Positions 55,770 to 64,000 of a stretch of 64,000 nucleotides of DNA are shown here, in pieces. The translations under genes and the position numbers were made by a program. The notes below the pieces were generated by a model, which was not told the origin of the DNA, ran no database searches, and saw only the letters and a program-made list of their open reading frames with translations. Numbering within the stretch: position 1 is the first letter of the stretch; every line of letters begins with the position of its first letter. Origin of the DNA: Paucibacter sp. KCTC 42545. Its GTDB lineage: Bacteria > Pseudomonadota > Gammaproteobacteria > Burkholderiales > Burkholderiaceae_C. The DNA lies in assembly GCF_001477625.1 (NCBI RefSeq), contig NZ_CP013692.1:4464001-4528000 (forward strand), in the 5' to 3' direction.

Positions 55770-58632
55770 AGGTGTAGTTCGCCAGCAAGGTGAAGGCGCG
55801 GCCACGCGGGTCGGCCACACGCGGATCCCAAGAACTGCCCGAGCCCAGATCGGCGTCGTAGTAAGTGCTGAACGGCGGGTCGGTATTGAGCAGGTTCTTG
55901 ACGCCGGCCGTCAGGCGCAGGCTCTTGAAGCCGCTGTAGGTGACCGAGGTGTCGAAGGTGCTGTAGCTCTTCACATCCTTGACCCATTTCGCCGGCTTGA
56001 CCGTGCCGTTGGCCACGCCCGGCAGCACCGCGTCTTCGTAGCCGCCGGTGAAGCGCTGCGTTAGGCTGCCGACCCAGTCACCCTTGGCGTAGCTGAAGCT
56101 GGCCACATGCTTCCAGCGGATGCCGGGGTCGCTGTAGCGGTTGAACTTACCCAGTTCGCTGGGGCCCCAGGGGTCGGTGTCGCTGATGCGGGACTTCTTC
56201 TCGATCAGATAGCTGCCTTCCAGGCTGGCCACCCATTTGCCTTCCAGCATGGTGCCGGCCCAGGCGGCGCTGACATCCACGCCTTGCGTCTTGCCACCGC
56301 CGGCATTGAACCAGCGCTGGTCGATGGCCACCAGATCACCTGCCGCATTGCGGGCGAAGCGGTCGGAGAAGCGCGCGTAGTTGTTCAGCAGCTCGCTCAT
56401 GCCCGGCGTGCGGATGGCGCCGCTGCGCTCTATGCTCCACCAGTCGGCGCCCAGGGTCATGTCTTGCATGGGTGCCAACACGAAGCCGAAGGAATACTGC
56501 TTGGAGGTCTCCGGCGCCAAGGCTGCATTGCCACCGCTGACGATGTCGGGCGTGACTGCCGCGCAAGCCGGATTGCTGGCGCTGACCACCAGGCTAGCGC
56601 ATTTGGCCGGGTCCACCAGATCCTTGCCCGCGTAGGGCGAGATGGTCGCGCCGTTGAGTGCCTGGCTGAAGGTCGGCACCTTGAAGCCGGTGCTGTAGGA
56701 GCCGCGGAACAGCAGGGCGCTGCTGGGGGTGAAGCGGGCCGAGATCTTGGGGTTGGTGCTGCGGCCGAAGCCGGTGTAGTCGTCGGTGCGCAGGGCGGCG
56801 CTGACTTCCAATTCCTTCAGCACCGGGATCATCACCTCGCCGTAAGCCGCCTTCACATCACGGGTGGCACCGGTCACCGAGTTGCTGCTGTCGAAGGGCG
56901 CGTTGGGGATGTTGAGGTCGGTGTACTTGTCGCTGCTGGGTGCGCCGTCAATGCCGCCGAAGCGGTAGGTTTCACGCCGCAGGTCGATGCCGAAGGCGCC
57001 CATCACCGTGCCGGCCGGCAGCTTGAACAAGGGGCCGGTGGCCGAGGCATCCAGCTGCGTTACCTTGAACTTGCCGCCATAAAGCTTGAGCCCGCGTGCC
57101 GTGGCATCTTCCAGCGCGGCCAGGCCGGCGGCGGTTTGCGCCTCGCCGGGCATGGCGAAGGGGTTCAGATTGCCCGAAGCAAAGGCGGCGATCAGGCCTT
57201 GGCGGTAGTAGTAGCCATTGCCCAGCTTGGAGCTGTCATCGCTGCTGGCGCTGGAGATGCCGGTTTTGTAGTCCCAGTCGGCAAAAGGCAGCGGGCCGTC
57301 CAAGCCGATGAAGAAGCGACTGGATTCGGTCTCGGTCTCGATCTCACGCGCGCCGCAAGGCATGCAGCGCCAGCGGAAGGCGATGGGCTTGCCCTTGTTG
57401 GCAGCGATGCTGGGGAAGACGGCCGCGATCGAATTGAACACCTTGTCGTAAGACGCGCCGGTGCTGGGGTAGAGGTATTTGTTGGTGCCGCTGGTGCTGA
57501 GCTGCGAGTTCGAGAAGGACTTGGCCGAGTGCACTTTGGCGGCGACGAATTCCGCCGTCAGCAAATGTTCGCCCAGGCTCTTGCTGACCCGTGCGACCAG
57601 GTTGTTGTTCTCCACCGGTTGCTGCAAGGTGGCGGCCACGCCGGTGTCCCAGGCGCAGCCGTAGGCCGCGCTGGGGGTGGCCCAGAGAGCGGCGTCGTAG
57701 GCGGCGGAGTTGGCCATGGTCTGGCAACCGGCTGCGCCCGGTAGGTTCAGCACATTGATGCCGTTATAGGCCTGCGTGCCGCCGGGCAGCTTGGGGCCCG
57801 AGCCCTTGCCCAAGATGTTGTCAGGGAATGTGCCTGCGGTGCTGGTGAAGACCGTGCCGGTGGGCGTGCCGCGGGTGTCCACCGCCAGGCCGCGCTCGGG
57901 CTGGAAGGTGTTGACGAAGGAACGGTCGCTGCCGCTGAGAATCTTGTTCTCGGTGCGGGTCAGCGCGAACATGGCGTTATAGCCATCCGTGGCCAGATTG
58001 CCGATACCGCCGGTGGCGGCGACGCGGTAGATATTGCCGCCGCCTTGCTGGGTCGCATCCGCCGAGGCTTGGAACTGCAGGCCGGTGAAGTCGCGCTTGA
58101 GGATGAAGTTGATGACGCCGCCGATGGCATCGGTGCCGTAGATGGCCGAGGCGCCATCCTTCAGCACTTCCACCCGCTCCACCGCGCTCATGGGAATGGT
58201 GTTGAGGTTGACGGCGGTGCCGTTCAGGCCGTGGGCCGCCACACGGCGGCCGTTCAGCAGTACCAGGGTGTTTTCGGAGCCTTGGCCGCGCAGATTGGCG
58301 AAGCTGGCGCCGTTATTGCCGCGCGAGCTGCCGGCCACCACATCGGACTGGCTGGCCATATTGTCCAGACCATTGCCATTGCTGGTGAGCGAGGCCAACA
58401 GCTGCTCGGCGGTGACGATGCCGGCGCGCTCCATCTGCACGGAGGTGATCACCTGCACCGGCAGCGAGCCTTCGTCCGAGATGCGCTTGATGCGCGAGCC
58501 GGTCACCTCCACGCGTTCGATTTTCTGGGCGCCATCTTGCGCTTGGGCCAGCGCTGCCGAGCCCAAGAGGGCCAGATGGGCGCCCAGGCCCAAGAGGGCC
58601 AGGCGATGCGTGAGAGGGGACAACTTCAACAT
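55762..58632 (-). CDS. Large TonB-dependent receptor
   Basis: A 956-residue outer-membrane receptor. The signal peptide ends at ALAQAQ; a TonB box-like [10 protein letters not shown] follows. Plug motifs are [20 protein letters not shown] and [20 protein letters not shown], and the long barrel ends with a terminal aromatic region ([10 protein letters not shown]). The GSRIKR opening and length match receptors that import peptides, carbohydrates or other large nutrients in Proteobacteria, not classic siderophore receptors. No Fur box was seen in the 208-bp gap to dacB. ATG 58632 has AAGGAG at correct spacing. Confidence 0.88.
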   Translation of the reverse strand: MLKLSPLTHRLALLGLGAHLALLGSAALAQAQDGAQKIERVEVTGSRIKRISDEGSLPVQVITSVQMERAGIVTAEQLLASLTSNGNGLDNMASQSDVVAGSSRGNNGASFANLRGQGSENTLVLLNGRRVAAHGLNGTAVNLNTIPMSAVERVEVLKDGASAIYGTDAIGGVINFILKRDFTGLQFQASADATQQGGGNIYRVAATGGIGNLATDGYNAMFALTRTENKILSGSDRSFVNTFQPERGLAVDTRGTPTGTVFTSTAGTFPDNILGKGSGPKLPGGTQAYNGINVLNLPGAAGCQTMANSAAYDAALWATPSAAYGCAWDTGVAATLQQPVENNNLVARVSKSLGEHLLTAEFVAAKVHSAKSFSNSQLSTSGTNKYLYPSTGASYDKVFNSIAAVFPSIAANKGKPIAFRWRCMPCGAREIETETESSRFFIGLDGPLPFADWDYKTGISSASSDDSSKLGNGYYYRQGLIAAFASGNLNPFAMPGEAQTAAGLAALEDATARGLKLYGGKFKVTQLDASATGPLFKLPAGTVMGAFGIDLRRETYRFGGIDGAPSSDKYTDLNIPNAPFDSSNSVTGATRDVKAAYGEVMIPVLKELEVSAALRTDDYTGFGRSTNPKISARFTPSSALLFRGSYSTGFKVPTFSQALNGATISPYAGKDLVDPAKCASLVVSASNPACAAVTPDIVSGGNAALAPETSKQYSFGFVLAPMQDMTLGADWWSIERSGAIRTPGMSELLNNYARFSDRFARNAAGDLVAIDQRWFNAGGGKTQGVDVSAAWAGTMLEGKWVASLEGSYLIEKKSRISDTDPWGPSELGKFNRYSDPGIRWKHVASFSYAKGDWVGSLTQRFTGGYEDAVLPGVANGTVKPAKWVKDVKSYSTFDTSVTYSGFKSLRLTAGVKNLLNTDPPFSTYYDADLGSGSSWDPRVADPRGRAFTLLANYTFK

Positions 58633-58840
58633 GGGGTTCTTCTCCTTCGGGGGGATAAACGGGGCGGCAGGATTCTCAGTCCATGATGGACTCTCGCCGG
58701 GCCCGCGCGCCTCAGGGAAGGCCAGCGTTTGTTGCATATGCCCCAATGAAAGCTTGTCGGGCTTGCATAACCTGGGGTGATGAACAGGCCAAACGAGTGG
58801 GCGCGAGACCGTACAGTTAGGCCACTCTTGATCCTTGCTC

Positions 58841-60319
58841 ATGCGCCCCATGCCGCCCCTATTGCCAACATCGCCCAAGCGGATTGCCCTTGTTCTGGCC
58901 CTTAGCCTGGGTCTTGGCGGCTGCGCCAGCTGGCAGCAGCCGGCCAGCAAGGCCTTGCCGGCCGAGCTGCAGCAGGCCTTGCAACAAGCCGGCCTGCCTG
59001 AGTCCGCGTTGGGCCTGGTGGCCTTTCCGCTGCATGCGCGTGGCACCGGGCCGCGGGTGCAAGCGGATGTGGCCATGCAGCCCGGCTCCACCATGAAGCT
59101 GGTGACGGCCGTGGTGGCGCTGGATCAACTGGGCGCCAACACGCGTGGCCGCACGGATTTGCTGATCGCGGACACGCCGCAGGGCGATGTCTTGCCCGGC
59201 CCGCTTTACCTGCGCGGCGGCGCCGACCCCGACCTGGACTGGCCGGCGCTGTGGCTGATGCTGCGCCAGCTGCGCGAGCAAGGCTTGCGCGAGATTCGCG
59301 GTGGCCTGGTGGTGGACCGCAGCCTGTTCAATCCGGCCCGCCCTGAGCTGGGCGTCGCCCCCTTTGATGAGGCGCCCGAGTTTCCCTACAACGTCATTCC
59401 GGATGCGCTGAACCTCAACGGTAGCTTGCTGCAATTCGAATTCAGCGCCGACGCTCAAGCGCTGCGCGCCCGCAGCAGCCCGGTCTGGCCCGGCTTGCAA
59501 GTCGATGTTTCGTCTGTGCGCTTGGCGCCCAATCGTGCCTGCAAGGACTGGGAGCAGGGCTGGTTGCCACCGCAAGTGCTCCCTCGCCCCGAGGGTCAGG
59601 TCGTGCTGCAGCTGCAGGGTGAGTTCCCCGCCAACTGTCAGCAACGCCAGGCCCTCAATCTGCTGGACCGTCAATGGCTGACGGCGCAGCTGCTGCGCCA
59701 GCTCTGGCGCGAGCTGGGTGGCGAGATCAGCGGCCCGGATGTCGAGGCGGCCACGCCTGCCGGGGCGCAGCTGCGTGCCAGCCATCAGGGCCGGCCCCTG
59801 GCCGAGGCCATGCGCGGCATGATGAAACAGTCAGACAACGCCCTGACCCGGCTGGTCTATCTGCAACTGGGTAGCCGCGTGGCCGCGCCCGGCCAAGCCA
59901 CCCAGGACGCCGCCGCCGCCCAGGTGCGCGCCTGGTTCGCGGCCAAGGGTCTGGACAGCAGCGGTTTGGTGATGGACAACGGCTCGGGCCTGTCGCGCAG
60001 CGAACGCATCAAGCCCGCCCAGCTCGCCGCCTTGTTGGCCGTCGCCTGGGATGGCCCGCAAGCGCCCGAGCTGCTCAACAGCCTGCCCATTGCGGGTGTG
60101 GACGGCACCATGCGCCGCCGCCTGAAAGGCACGGCGGCCGAAGGCCAAGCCCGACTCAAAACCGGCACCTTGCGCGATGTGACGGCGCTTGCCGGCTATG
60201 CCTTTGACGCCCAGCACAAGCCCTGGGTGCTGGTGGCCATCGTCAACGACGCCGCCGCTGCCGCCAAGGGCCGTGCCGTGCTGGACGCTGCGGTGGAATG
60301 GGTGGCCAAGCAGCAATGA
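58841..60319 (+). CDS. dacB: D-alanyl-D-alanine carboxypeptidase/endopeptidase (PBP4), lipoprotein
   Basis: A 492-residue class C low-molecular-mass penicillin-binding protein. The signal ends in LGLGGC (lipobox), which is unusual for PBP4 but seen in some betaproteobacteria. Catalytic motifs: SxxK as PGSTMKLVT (near 85), SxN as KQSDNALT (near 330), KTG as RLKTGTLRD (near 430). The PBP4 insert domains lie between the first two. It trims or cuts peptidoglycan peptides, releasing D-Ala. ATG 58841 is used; a TTG two codons upstream is possible. Confidence 0.93.
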   Translation: MRPMPPLLPTSPKRIALVLALSLGLGGCASWQQPASKALPAELQQALQQAGLPESALGLVAFPLHARGTGPRVQADVAMQPGSTMKLVTAVVALDQLGANTRGRTDLLIADTPQGDVLPGPLYLRGGADPDLDWPALWLMLRQLREQGLREIRGGLVVDRSLFNPARPELGVAPFDEAPEFPYNVIPDALNLNGSLLQFEFSADAQALRARSSPVWPGLQVDVSSVRLAPNRACKDWEQGWLPPQVLPRPEGQVVLQLQGEFPANCQQRQALNLLDRQWLTAQLLRQLWRELGGEISGPDVEAATPAGAQLRASHQGRPLAEAMRGMMKQSDNALTRLVYLQLGSRVAAPGQATQDAAAAQVRAWFAAKGLDSSGLVMDNGSGLSRSERIKPAQLAALLAVAWDGPQAPELLNSLPIAGVDGTMRRRLKGTAAEGQARLKTGTLRDVTALAGYAFDAQHKPWVLVAIVNDAAAAAKGRAVLDAAVEWVAKQQ

Positions 60320-60397
60320 AGGCTATGCGCGGCCCTTGCGGCTAACAGCGCACCTAGCCGGATGTTTCAGGTCCGGCGCATGCCCGTCCACTTGCGC

Positions 60398-60427
60398 TTG
60401 GACAAAGCCTGAGCCCTCGCCTATATT
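60398..60427 (+). promoter_or_regulatory. Possible sigma-70 promoter
   Basis: TTGGAC and TATATT are separated by 18 bp in the 204-bp gap before the small Ig-like protein gene. The -10 matches five of six, the -35 only partly. Confidence 0.35.
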
Positions 60428-60523
60428 CAAATCACAGCTATCAAACGTATCAGTTTGAGCCTCGCGCCGCGCACTGTTCCACACCAGTGCCTCCTTAGGC
60501 CTCAAACCAATGCAGGGTTTGAA

Positions 60524-60967
60524 ATGACAGGCAGCTTGAGCAAAGAGCTTTCTCGCCCCAGGTCATGGCGGCATGCCGTGGCCGACTTTGTGGCCAGTGC
60601 TTTCGGCCACGACGGCGGCGATGGCTGGTGGGATACCAGCCTTGCGCCGCCACCGGCTGGCTTGGCCATCAGCTTGGCGTATGAGATCGATGGCCAAATC
60701 TGCACGCCGCTGGCACCGATTCACCTAGCCCCCGGCCGCGCCATCTTGGCTCGCCCGCTGGCGCTGGGTTTGCCGGCTGCAGATGCCAGTCGGGCGCGTT
60801 GGCAGGTGTTTGACGCAGCCGCCTTGCCTGCCGGCCTGGCTTTGGACATGGCCACCGGTGCGCTGTGCGGCACTCCACCAAGGGCAGGGCATTTCACGCT
60901 GCACATCCGCTTCAGCCTGAGCGGTTACCTTGGCAGCATCGAGGCGCAGTTCGAGTTCTACGCCTGA
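60524..60967 (+). CDS. Small protein with a putative Ig-like (He_PIG-like) motif
   Basis: A 147-residue protein without signal peptide. The C-terminal 60 residues carry LPAGLALDMATGALCGTPP, the classic pattern of the putative Ig domain (usually LPxGLxLdxxTGxIsGTP), followed by a beta strand FTLHIRFSLSG. The N-terminal 45 residues (KELSRPRSWRHAVADFVASAF) are helical. Function unknown; such motifs are usually found in large surface proteins, so a lone cytoplasmic copy is odd. Overlaps the convergent S66 peptidase gene by 10 bp. Confidence 0.65.
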   Translation: MTGSLSKELSRPRSWRHAVADFVASAFGHDGGDGWWDTSLAPPPAGLAISLAYEIDGQICTPLAPIHLAPGRAILARPLALGLPAADASRARWQVFDAAALPAGLALDMATGALCGTPPRAGHFTLHIRFSLSGYLGSIEAQFEFYA

Positions 60968-62040
60968 GTCAGCACCACCGGCTGCAGCAGCTGCAGGGTG
61001 CCTGCATCGGCATCAATTTCGGCCGTGGCGCCCAAGGGCAGGGTCAGCTGACGCTTGATGTGACCGAAGCTGGCGCCGCGGTAGACCGGGATGTTCATGG
61101 GTTTGACGAAGTAGTCGTCGAAGACCTCGTCCAGGGTCAGCGAGCCATAGCCCTCACCCGGTTCGCATTTGGTGAAGCCGCCCAGCACCACGCCGGCCAA
61201 TTGATCCAGCGCGCCGGCCAGGCGCAGGGTGGAGAGGCAGCTGTCGATCTTGTAGATGGGCTCGTTGACGTCTTCCAGAAACAGAATGGCGCCGCGGAAG
61301 TCCGGCCAGAAGCGCGAGCCCGCCAGCCCGGCCAGCACGCTCAAATTGCCGCCCAGCAAATGGCCGCGCGCCTTGCCGCCGCGCAGGGCGCGGGTGCGGT
61401 CATTCTTGGCTACCAGGGCGTCGCCGCGCTCGGGCGTGGGGTTGCGCAAGAGCGCGGCTTCGCCTTCCATCACCAGCTGGCGGAAGTTGTTCAAGCTGTA
61501 GGCATTCCACTCGGCCGTGCCCATCGGGCAGTGGAAGGTCACCAGGCCGGTGCGGGCGTGAATGGCGTTGGTCAGCGCGGTCAGGTCCGAAAAGCCGCCG
61601 AAAAACTTGGGGCGCGACTTGATCAGGCCGTAGTCCAGCTTGTCGACGATGCGGCTGCAGCCGGAGCCGCCGCGCAGGGCCAGGATGCCGGCCACGCCAT
61701 CGTCCGCAAACATGGCGTTCACATCGGCGGCGCGCTGCGCATCGGTGCCGGCGAACTGGCCGTAACGGGCGCGCAGATGGGCGCCTGGCTTGACCTTGAA
61801 GCCCATGGCTTGGACGGCTTCAAACGCCAGCTCGAAGGGCTCGCGCTCGAAGAATGCATGTGAGGGCGCGACCAGGCCGATGGTGTCACCAGGCTGCAAG
61901 CGGCGCGGCAAAAGCAGGGCCGGTCGGTGGCTGGGATGGCTGCCGCTACTGCTGCCGTTGGCGGCCGACGCGGCCAGCGCCGTGCCAGCACCCAAGGCGG
62001 CGAGGGATTGTTGGGCGAACAGGCGGCGGGTTGTCGTCAT
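60958..62040 (-). CDS. S66-family LD-carboxypeptidase, exported
   Basis: A 360-residue serine peptidase of the LdcA/MccF family. The catalytic Ser lies in GGFSDLTAL, the Glu in FLEDVNEPIYKID and the His in GASFGHIKRQLTLPLG. The N-terminus TTRRLFAQQSLAALG resembles a twin-arginine signal, with cleavage near AASAA, so unlike E. coli LdcA (cytoplasmic) this one is probably periplasmic. LdcA removes the terminal D-Ala from murein tetrapeptides. Downstream of ddpX on the same strand by 110 bp. Confidence 0.87.
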   Translation of the reverse strand: MTTTRRLFAQQSLAALGAGTALAASAANGSSSGSHPSHRPALLLPRRLQPGDTIGLVAPSHAFFEREPFELAFEAVQAMGFKVKPGAHLRARYGQFAGTDAQRAADVNAMFADDGVAGILALRGGSGCSRIVDKLDYGLIKSRPKFFGGFSDLTALTNAIHARTGLVTFHCPMGTAEWNAYSLNNFRQLVMEGEAALLRNPTPERGDALVAKNDRTRALRGGKARGHLLGGNLSVLAGLAGSRFWPDFRGAILFLEDVNEPIYKIDSCLSTLRLAGALDQLAGVVLGGFTKCEPGEGYGSLTLDEVFDDYFVKPMNIPVYRGASFGHIKRQLTLPLGATAEIDADAGTLQLLQPVVLTQA

Positions 62041-62150
62041 GCGTGGCGGCTTGGGGTTAGCAAGGATTGGGCGTTTAGCGGGATTTCGGCGGGCTTGTCA
62101 GGCCAGCGGGGCAGGCGTGTGCGCTGACCGCGCCTTGAGTTCAAACCAGC

Positions 62151-62771
62151 TCAAAGCACGCGCGGCAAATCCCGGCGCACCGCCTCGCGGTCGCCAAAGT
62201 CGAAATGCCACCATTCGGTGCTGATGGTTTGAAAGCCGGCCTGACGCATGGCGGCGCGCAGCCATCCGCGCTCGATCAGATGCTCGTGGCGCAAAAGGCC
62301 CAGGGCCAGGTGCTCGGCTTCATGATCGGTGTGCGAGATCAGGCTCATTTCGTCGAAGGCCGCGCCCATATCGACCTCGCGGCCTTGCGGGTCGAGCAGG
62401 CTCACGTCCACCGCCATGCCCCAGCTGTGGATGGAGCCGCGCGCCGGGTTGGCCAGGTAAAGCGTCAGCGGCGTGCCGGCCAGCTCGGCCCACAGCAGCT
62501 CTTGCACGCGTTGCGGGCGCAGCGCGTCCAGCACCAGCAGCCGATAGCCGGGGCGGTGGCGTGTCAGCCATTGCGCGGCTTGGGCCAGGGCGTCGGCGGC
62601 CTCGCGGCGCAGCCAGCTGCAGTCCAGGCCGCCGTAGATATTGCGGCTGACGAAGTTGTCCGGGGTGGCGTAGCGCAGGTCGACGGCGATGCCTTCGATG
62701 CTCAGCAGGGCGCGAAAGTCGGGGTGCTGGGCGATGTCCTCGCAATCAATCATCGGTGGCGTCGGGCTCAT
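62151..62771 (-). CDS. D-Ala-D-Ala dipeptidase (VanX/DdpX family, M15D)
   Basis: A 206-residue zinc peptidase without signal peptide. The zinc ligands appear in SIHSWGMAVDVSLLD (His, Asp) and EWWHFDFG (Glu base and His); LRPQRVQ carries the family Arg. VanX/DdpX splits D-Ala-D-Ala; DdpX works with a peptide importer in E. coli. ATG 62771 overlaps the LysR stop (ATGA), and a dppA-type gene lies just beyond the LysR gene, matching the ddpXABCDF idea. No vanH, vanA or vanS is present, so this reads as nutrient recycling, not glycopeptide resistance. Confidence 0.9.
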   Translation of the reverse strand: MSPTPPMIDCEDIAQHPDFRALLSIEGIAVDLRYATPDNFVSRNIYGGLDCSWLRREAADALAQAAQWLTRHRPGYRLLVLDALRPQRVQELLWAELAGTPLTLYLANPARGSIHSWGMAVDVSLLDPQGREVDMGAAFDEMSLISHTDHEAEHLALGLLRHEHLIERGWLRAAMRQAGFQTISTEWWHFDFGDREAVRRDLPRVL

Positions 62772-63670
62772 GGGGCAAGGCTTTCCAGGCTCAGGCGAGC
62801 GGCTTCGCCCAGGTACTTGACCAGGCGGCGTGAGGTTTGGGCCAGCGGTGCATTGGCGGCGCTGAGCAGATAAAGATGCACCGGCACGGCGGGTGCCAGC
62901 GGCCGCAGGCTCAGGCGGCTGCGGTCGGCCGAAGCGGCGGTAAAGGGGTCCACCACCGTCATGCCCACACCGGCTTCCACCAAGGCGCGGGCCAGCTGAT
63001 AGGTCTGCACGGTCAGGCGGCTGTGCAGCGGCCGGCCCTGGGCTTCGGCCGCGCTTTGCACCACATCGGAGAGCGGATCGTCGGCGCCCAGGCCGATCAG
63101 CTCGGTCTGGATATCGTTCACGCTCAAGGGTCCGACACCGGCGGCCTCGGGGCTGCCCAGCGGGCACAAGGCCATCATCGCGCCGCTGGCCAGCACCTCG
63201 GCCTTGATGCCGGGGTGATGCGGGTCTTGCAGCGACAGGGCCAGATCGGCCTCGCCTAGCAAAAGCGCCGAGACGATCTCACGCGTGTGGTGGGTGGCCA
63301 GCGAGCAATGGCTGTCGGGGAAAGCAGCGCACCAGCGCGTCATGGCTGCGGGGATCACCGCCGCACCCAAGGTCGGGGTAGCGACCAGGCGCACCCGTTC
63401 CGACTCACCGCTGCGCAAGCTGGCCGCCAGGCGCCGGATGCTGACCAAATCGCGGTTGAGCTTGTCGATCTCGACGAAGAGCCGGTGCGCCTCGGGCGTG
63501 GGGTAGAGCTTGCCGCGCACGCGGTCGAACAGAGGCAGGCCGAGCTGCAGCTCGCAATGCTGCAGCACTTTGGTGACGGCGGGTTGGGAGATATGCAGCA
63601 GCTGGGCGGCACCACTGATGGTGCCGGCCTGCATGATGGCGTGGAAGACTTCGATGTGTCTGAGTCGCAT
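62768..63670 (-). CDS. LysR-family transcriptional regulator
   Basis: A 300-residue LysR protein: HTH at 1-60 (MRLRHIEVFHAIMQAGTISG, AAQLLHISQPAVTKVLQHCE) and a type II periplasmic-binding-like effector domain. It is sandwiched between a dppA-like gene (34 bp upstream) and the dipeptidase gene (overlap of four bases), all on the minus strand. It therefore probably regulates uptake and cleavage of peptides; the ligand may be a peptide or a D-amino acid. The N-terminal extension up to 63769 is not part of the family. Confidence 0.88.
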   Translation of the reverse strand: MRLRHIEVFHAIMQAGTISGAAQLLHISQPAVTKVLQHCELQLGLPLFDRVRGKLYPTPEAHRLFVEIDKLNRDLVSIRRLAASLRSGESERVRLVATPTLGAAVIPAAMTRWCAAFPDSHCSLATHHTREIVSALLLGEADLALSLQDPHHPGIKAEVLASGAMMALCPLGSPEAAGVGPLSVNDIQTELIGLGADDPLSDVVQSAAEAQGRPLHSRLTVQTYQLARALVEAGVGMTVVDPFTAASADRSRLSLRPLAPAVPVHLYLLSAANAPLAQTSRRLVKYLGEAARLSLESLAP

Positions 63671-63704
63671 GGGCCTTGGCTCTGGCTGACTGGCTGGAGC
63701 GCCC

Positions 63705-64000
63705 TTACTTGCGGTAGACGTCTTCGAAGTCCACCGTGCCGTTGGGCGCCATGATGAAGCCCTGCACATCCTTGCGCACCGGGATGTAGACGGTGGAGTG
63801 GGCCATGGTGATCCAGGGCCGCTCGCGCTTGAAGATCACTTGCGCCTGCTCGTACAAGGCATTGCGCTTCTTGGCGTCCGGGGTGGCGCGGGCCTCGTCG
63901 ATCAGTTTTTCAAACTCTGGATTGCAGAACTTGACGCCGCTGCGGTTGGCCGCGCAGCTGAGGTTGGGGGTCAGGAACTCGTCGGCATCGCCGGTCTCGC
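63705..64000 (-). CDS. Dipeptide-type ABC transporter substrate-binding protein, C-terminal part
   Basis: Too short to appear complete: the frame runs in from the right edge and stops at TAA 63705-63707, giving about 97 residues. The visible part includes GDADEFLTPNLSC, GVKFCNPEFEKLIDEARAT, ALYEQAQVIFKRERPWITMA and the end GTVDFEDVYRK. This is the C-terminal lobe pattern of DppA-type (SBP_bac_5) proteins. The two Cys (LSC, FCN) form the usual disulfide. Other transporter genes, if present, would be upstream, outside the window. Confidence 0.88.
   Translation of the reverse strand, partial: ETGDADEFLTPNLSCAANRSGVKFCNPEFEKLIDEARATPDAKKRNALYEQAQVIFKRERPWITMAHSTVYIPVRKDVQGFIMAPNGTVDFEDVYRK

Noticed and set aside
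56107..57744. 545-codon plus-strand frame opposite the large TonB-dependent receptor
   Set aside because: Antisense shadow; the composition is valine/glycine/alanine-rich without structure or domain.
62151..62771. Glycopeptide resistance (vanX)
   Set aside because: No vanA, vanH, vanR or vanS neighbours; linkage to a LysR gene and a dppA-like gene supports peptide recycling instead.

Overview
The window is 64 kb of GC-rich, densely packed bacterial chromosome. Gene content and family resemblance point to a Burkholderiales betaproteobacterium, probably the Roseateles/Pelomonas/Paucibacter group. The clues are a PEP-CTERM protein, a DUF4148 protein, a DksA-like zinc-finger protein beside a 'translational machinery' (eRF1-like) protein, an OPT transporter and a beta-type heme locus. 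The genus is an inference. I saw no rRNA, tRNA, CRISPR array, insertion sequence or prophage, so this reads as core and niche-adaptation chromosome, not a mobile island.

Layout. 1-7.9 kb: the tail of an MBL-fold hydrolase, a PEP-CTERM protein, prfC with a small methyltransferase, a DJ-1-like protein with an SdsA-type alkylsulfatase, and an OPT transporter. 7.9-20.8 kb: one uninterrupted minus-strand run. It starts at a perfect Fur-box-like palindrome (20927-20943) and reads heme TonB-dependent receptor, HemS, HmuT, HmuU, HmuV, TonB, ChaN, then a TolC protein, an HlyD protein and two ABC-2 permeases with no ATPase of their own. 21.1-26.7 kb: dps, a WYL regulator divergent from a LysE exporter, katG with a tiny downstream ORF, and a DUF4148 protein with a terminator-like leader hairpin. 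26.9-34.4 kb: a sensor kinase paired with a periplasmic binding protein, an AraC-MGMT repair protein, and oxyR overlapping a 966-residue TPR-GAF-histidine kinase.

34.6-50 kb: panB-panC; two secreted prolyl isomerases (FKBP and cyclophilin); an uncharacterised membrane protein with an ABC ATPase; trhP-type U32 protein; sodC; recG; an exported protein divergent from a lipoprotein hydrolase; the eRF1-like and DksA-like proteins; queA; an aromatic/aspartate aminotransferase; a second hydrolase; and an ankyrin protein. 50-64 kb: a dadA-like D-amino-acid dehydrogenase with a beta-lactamase-fold hydrolase, a CYTH protein, an EamA exporter divergent from an Lrp regulator and a hydroxypyruvate-isomerase-like protein, a large TonB-dependent receptor, dacB, a small Ig-like protein, an S66 carboxypeptidase, ddpX/vanX-like dipeptidase, a LysR regulator and the end of a dppA-like peptide-binding protein.

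Three themes recur. Iron, heme and peroxide handling: Fur box, heme locus, ChaN, Dps, KatG, OxyR and SodC. Cell-wall peptide and D-alanine turnover: DacB, S66 peptidase, DdpX, DppA, DadA and a serine hydrolase. Sensor kinases without a neighbouring response regulator: two with closely similar kinase cores. The most interesting leads are the ATPase-less exporter following the heme genes, the kinase plus binding-protein pair, and the oxyR-kinase overlap. No entirely new type of system can be demonstrated from sequence alone.
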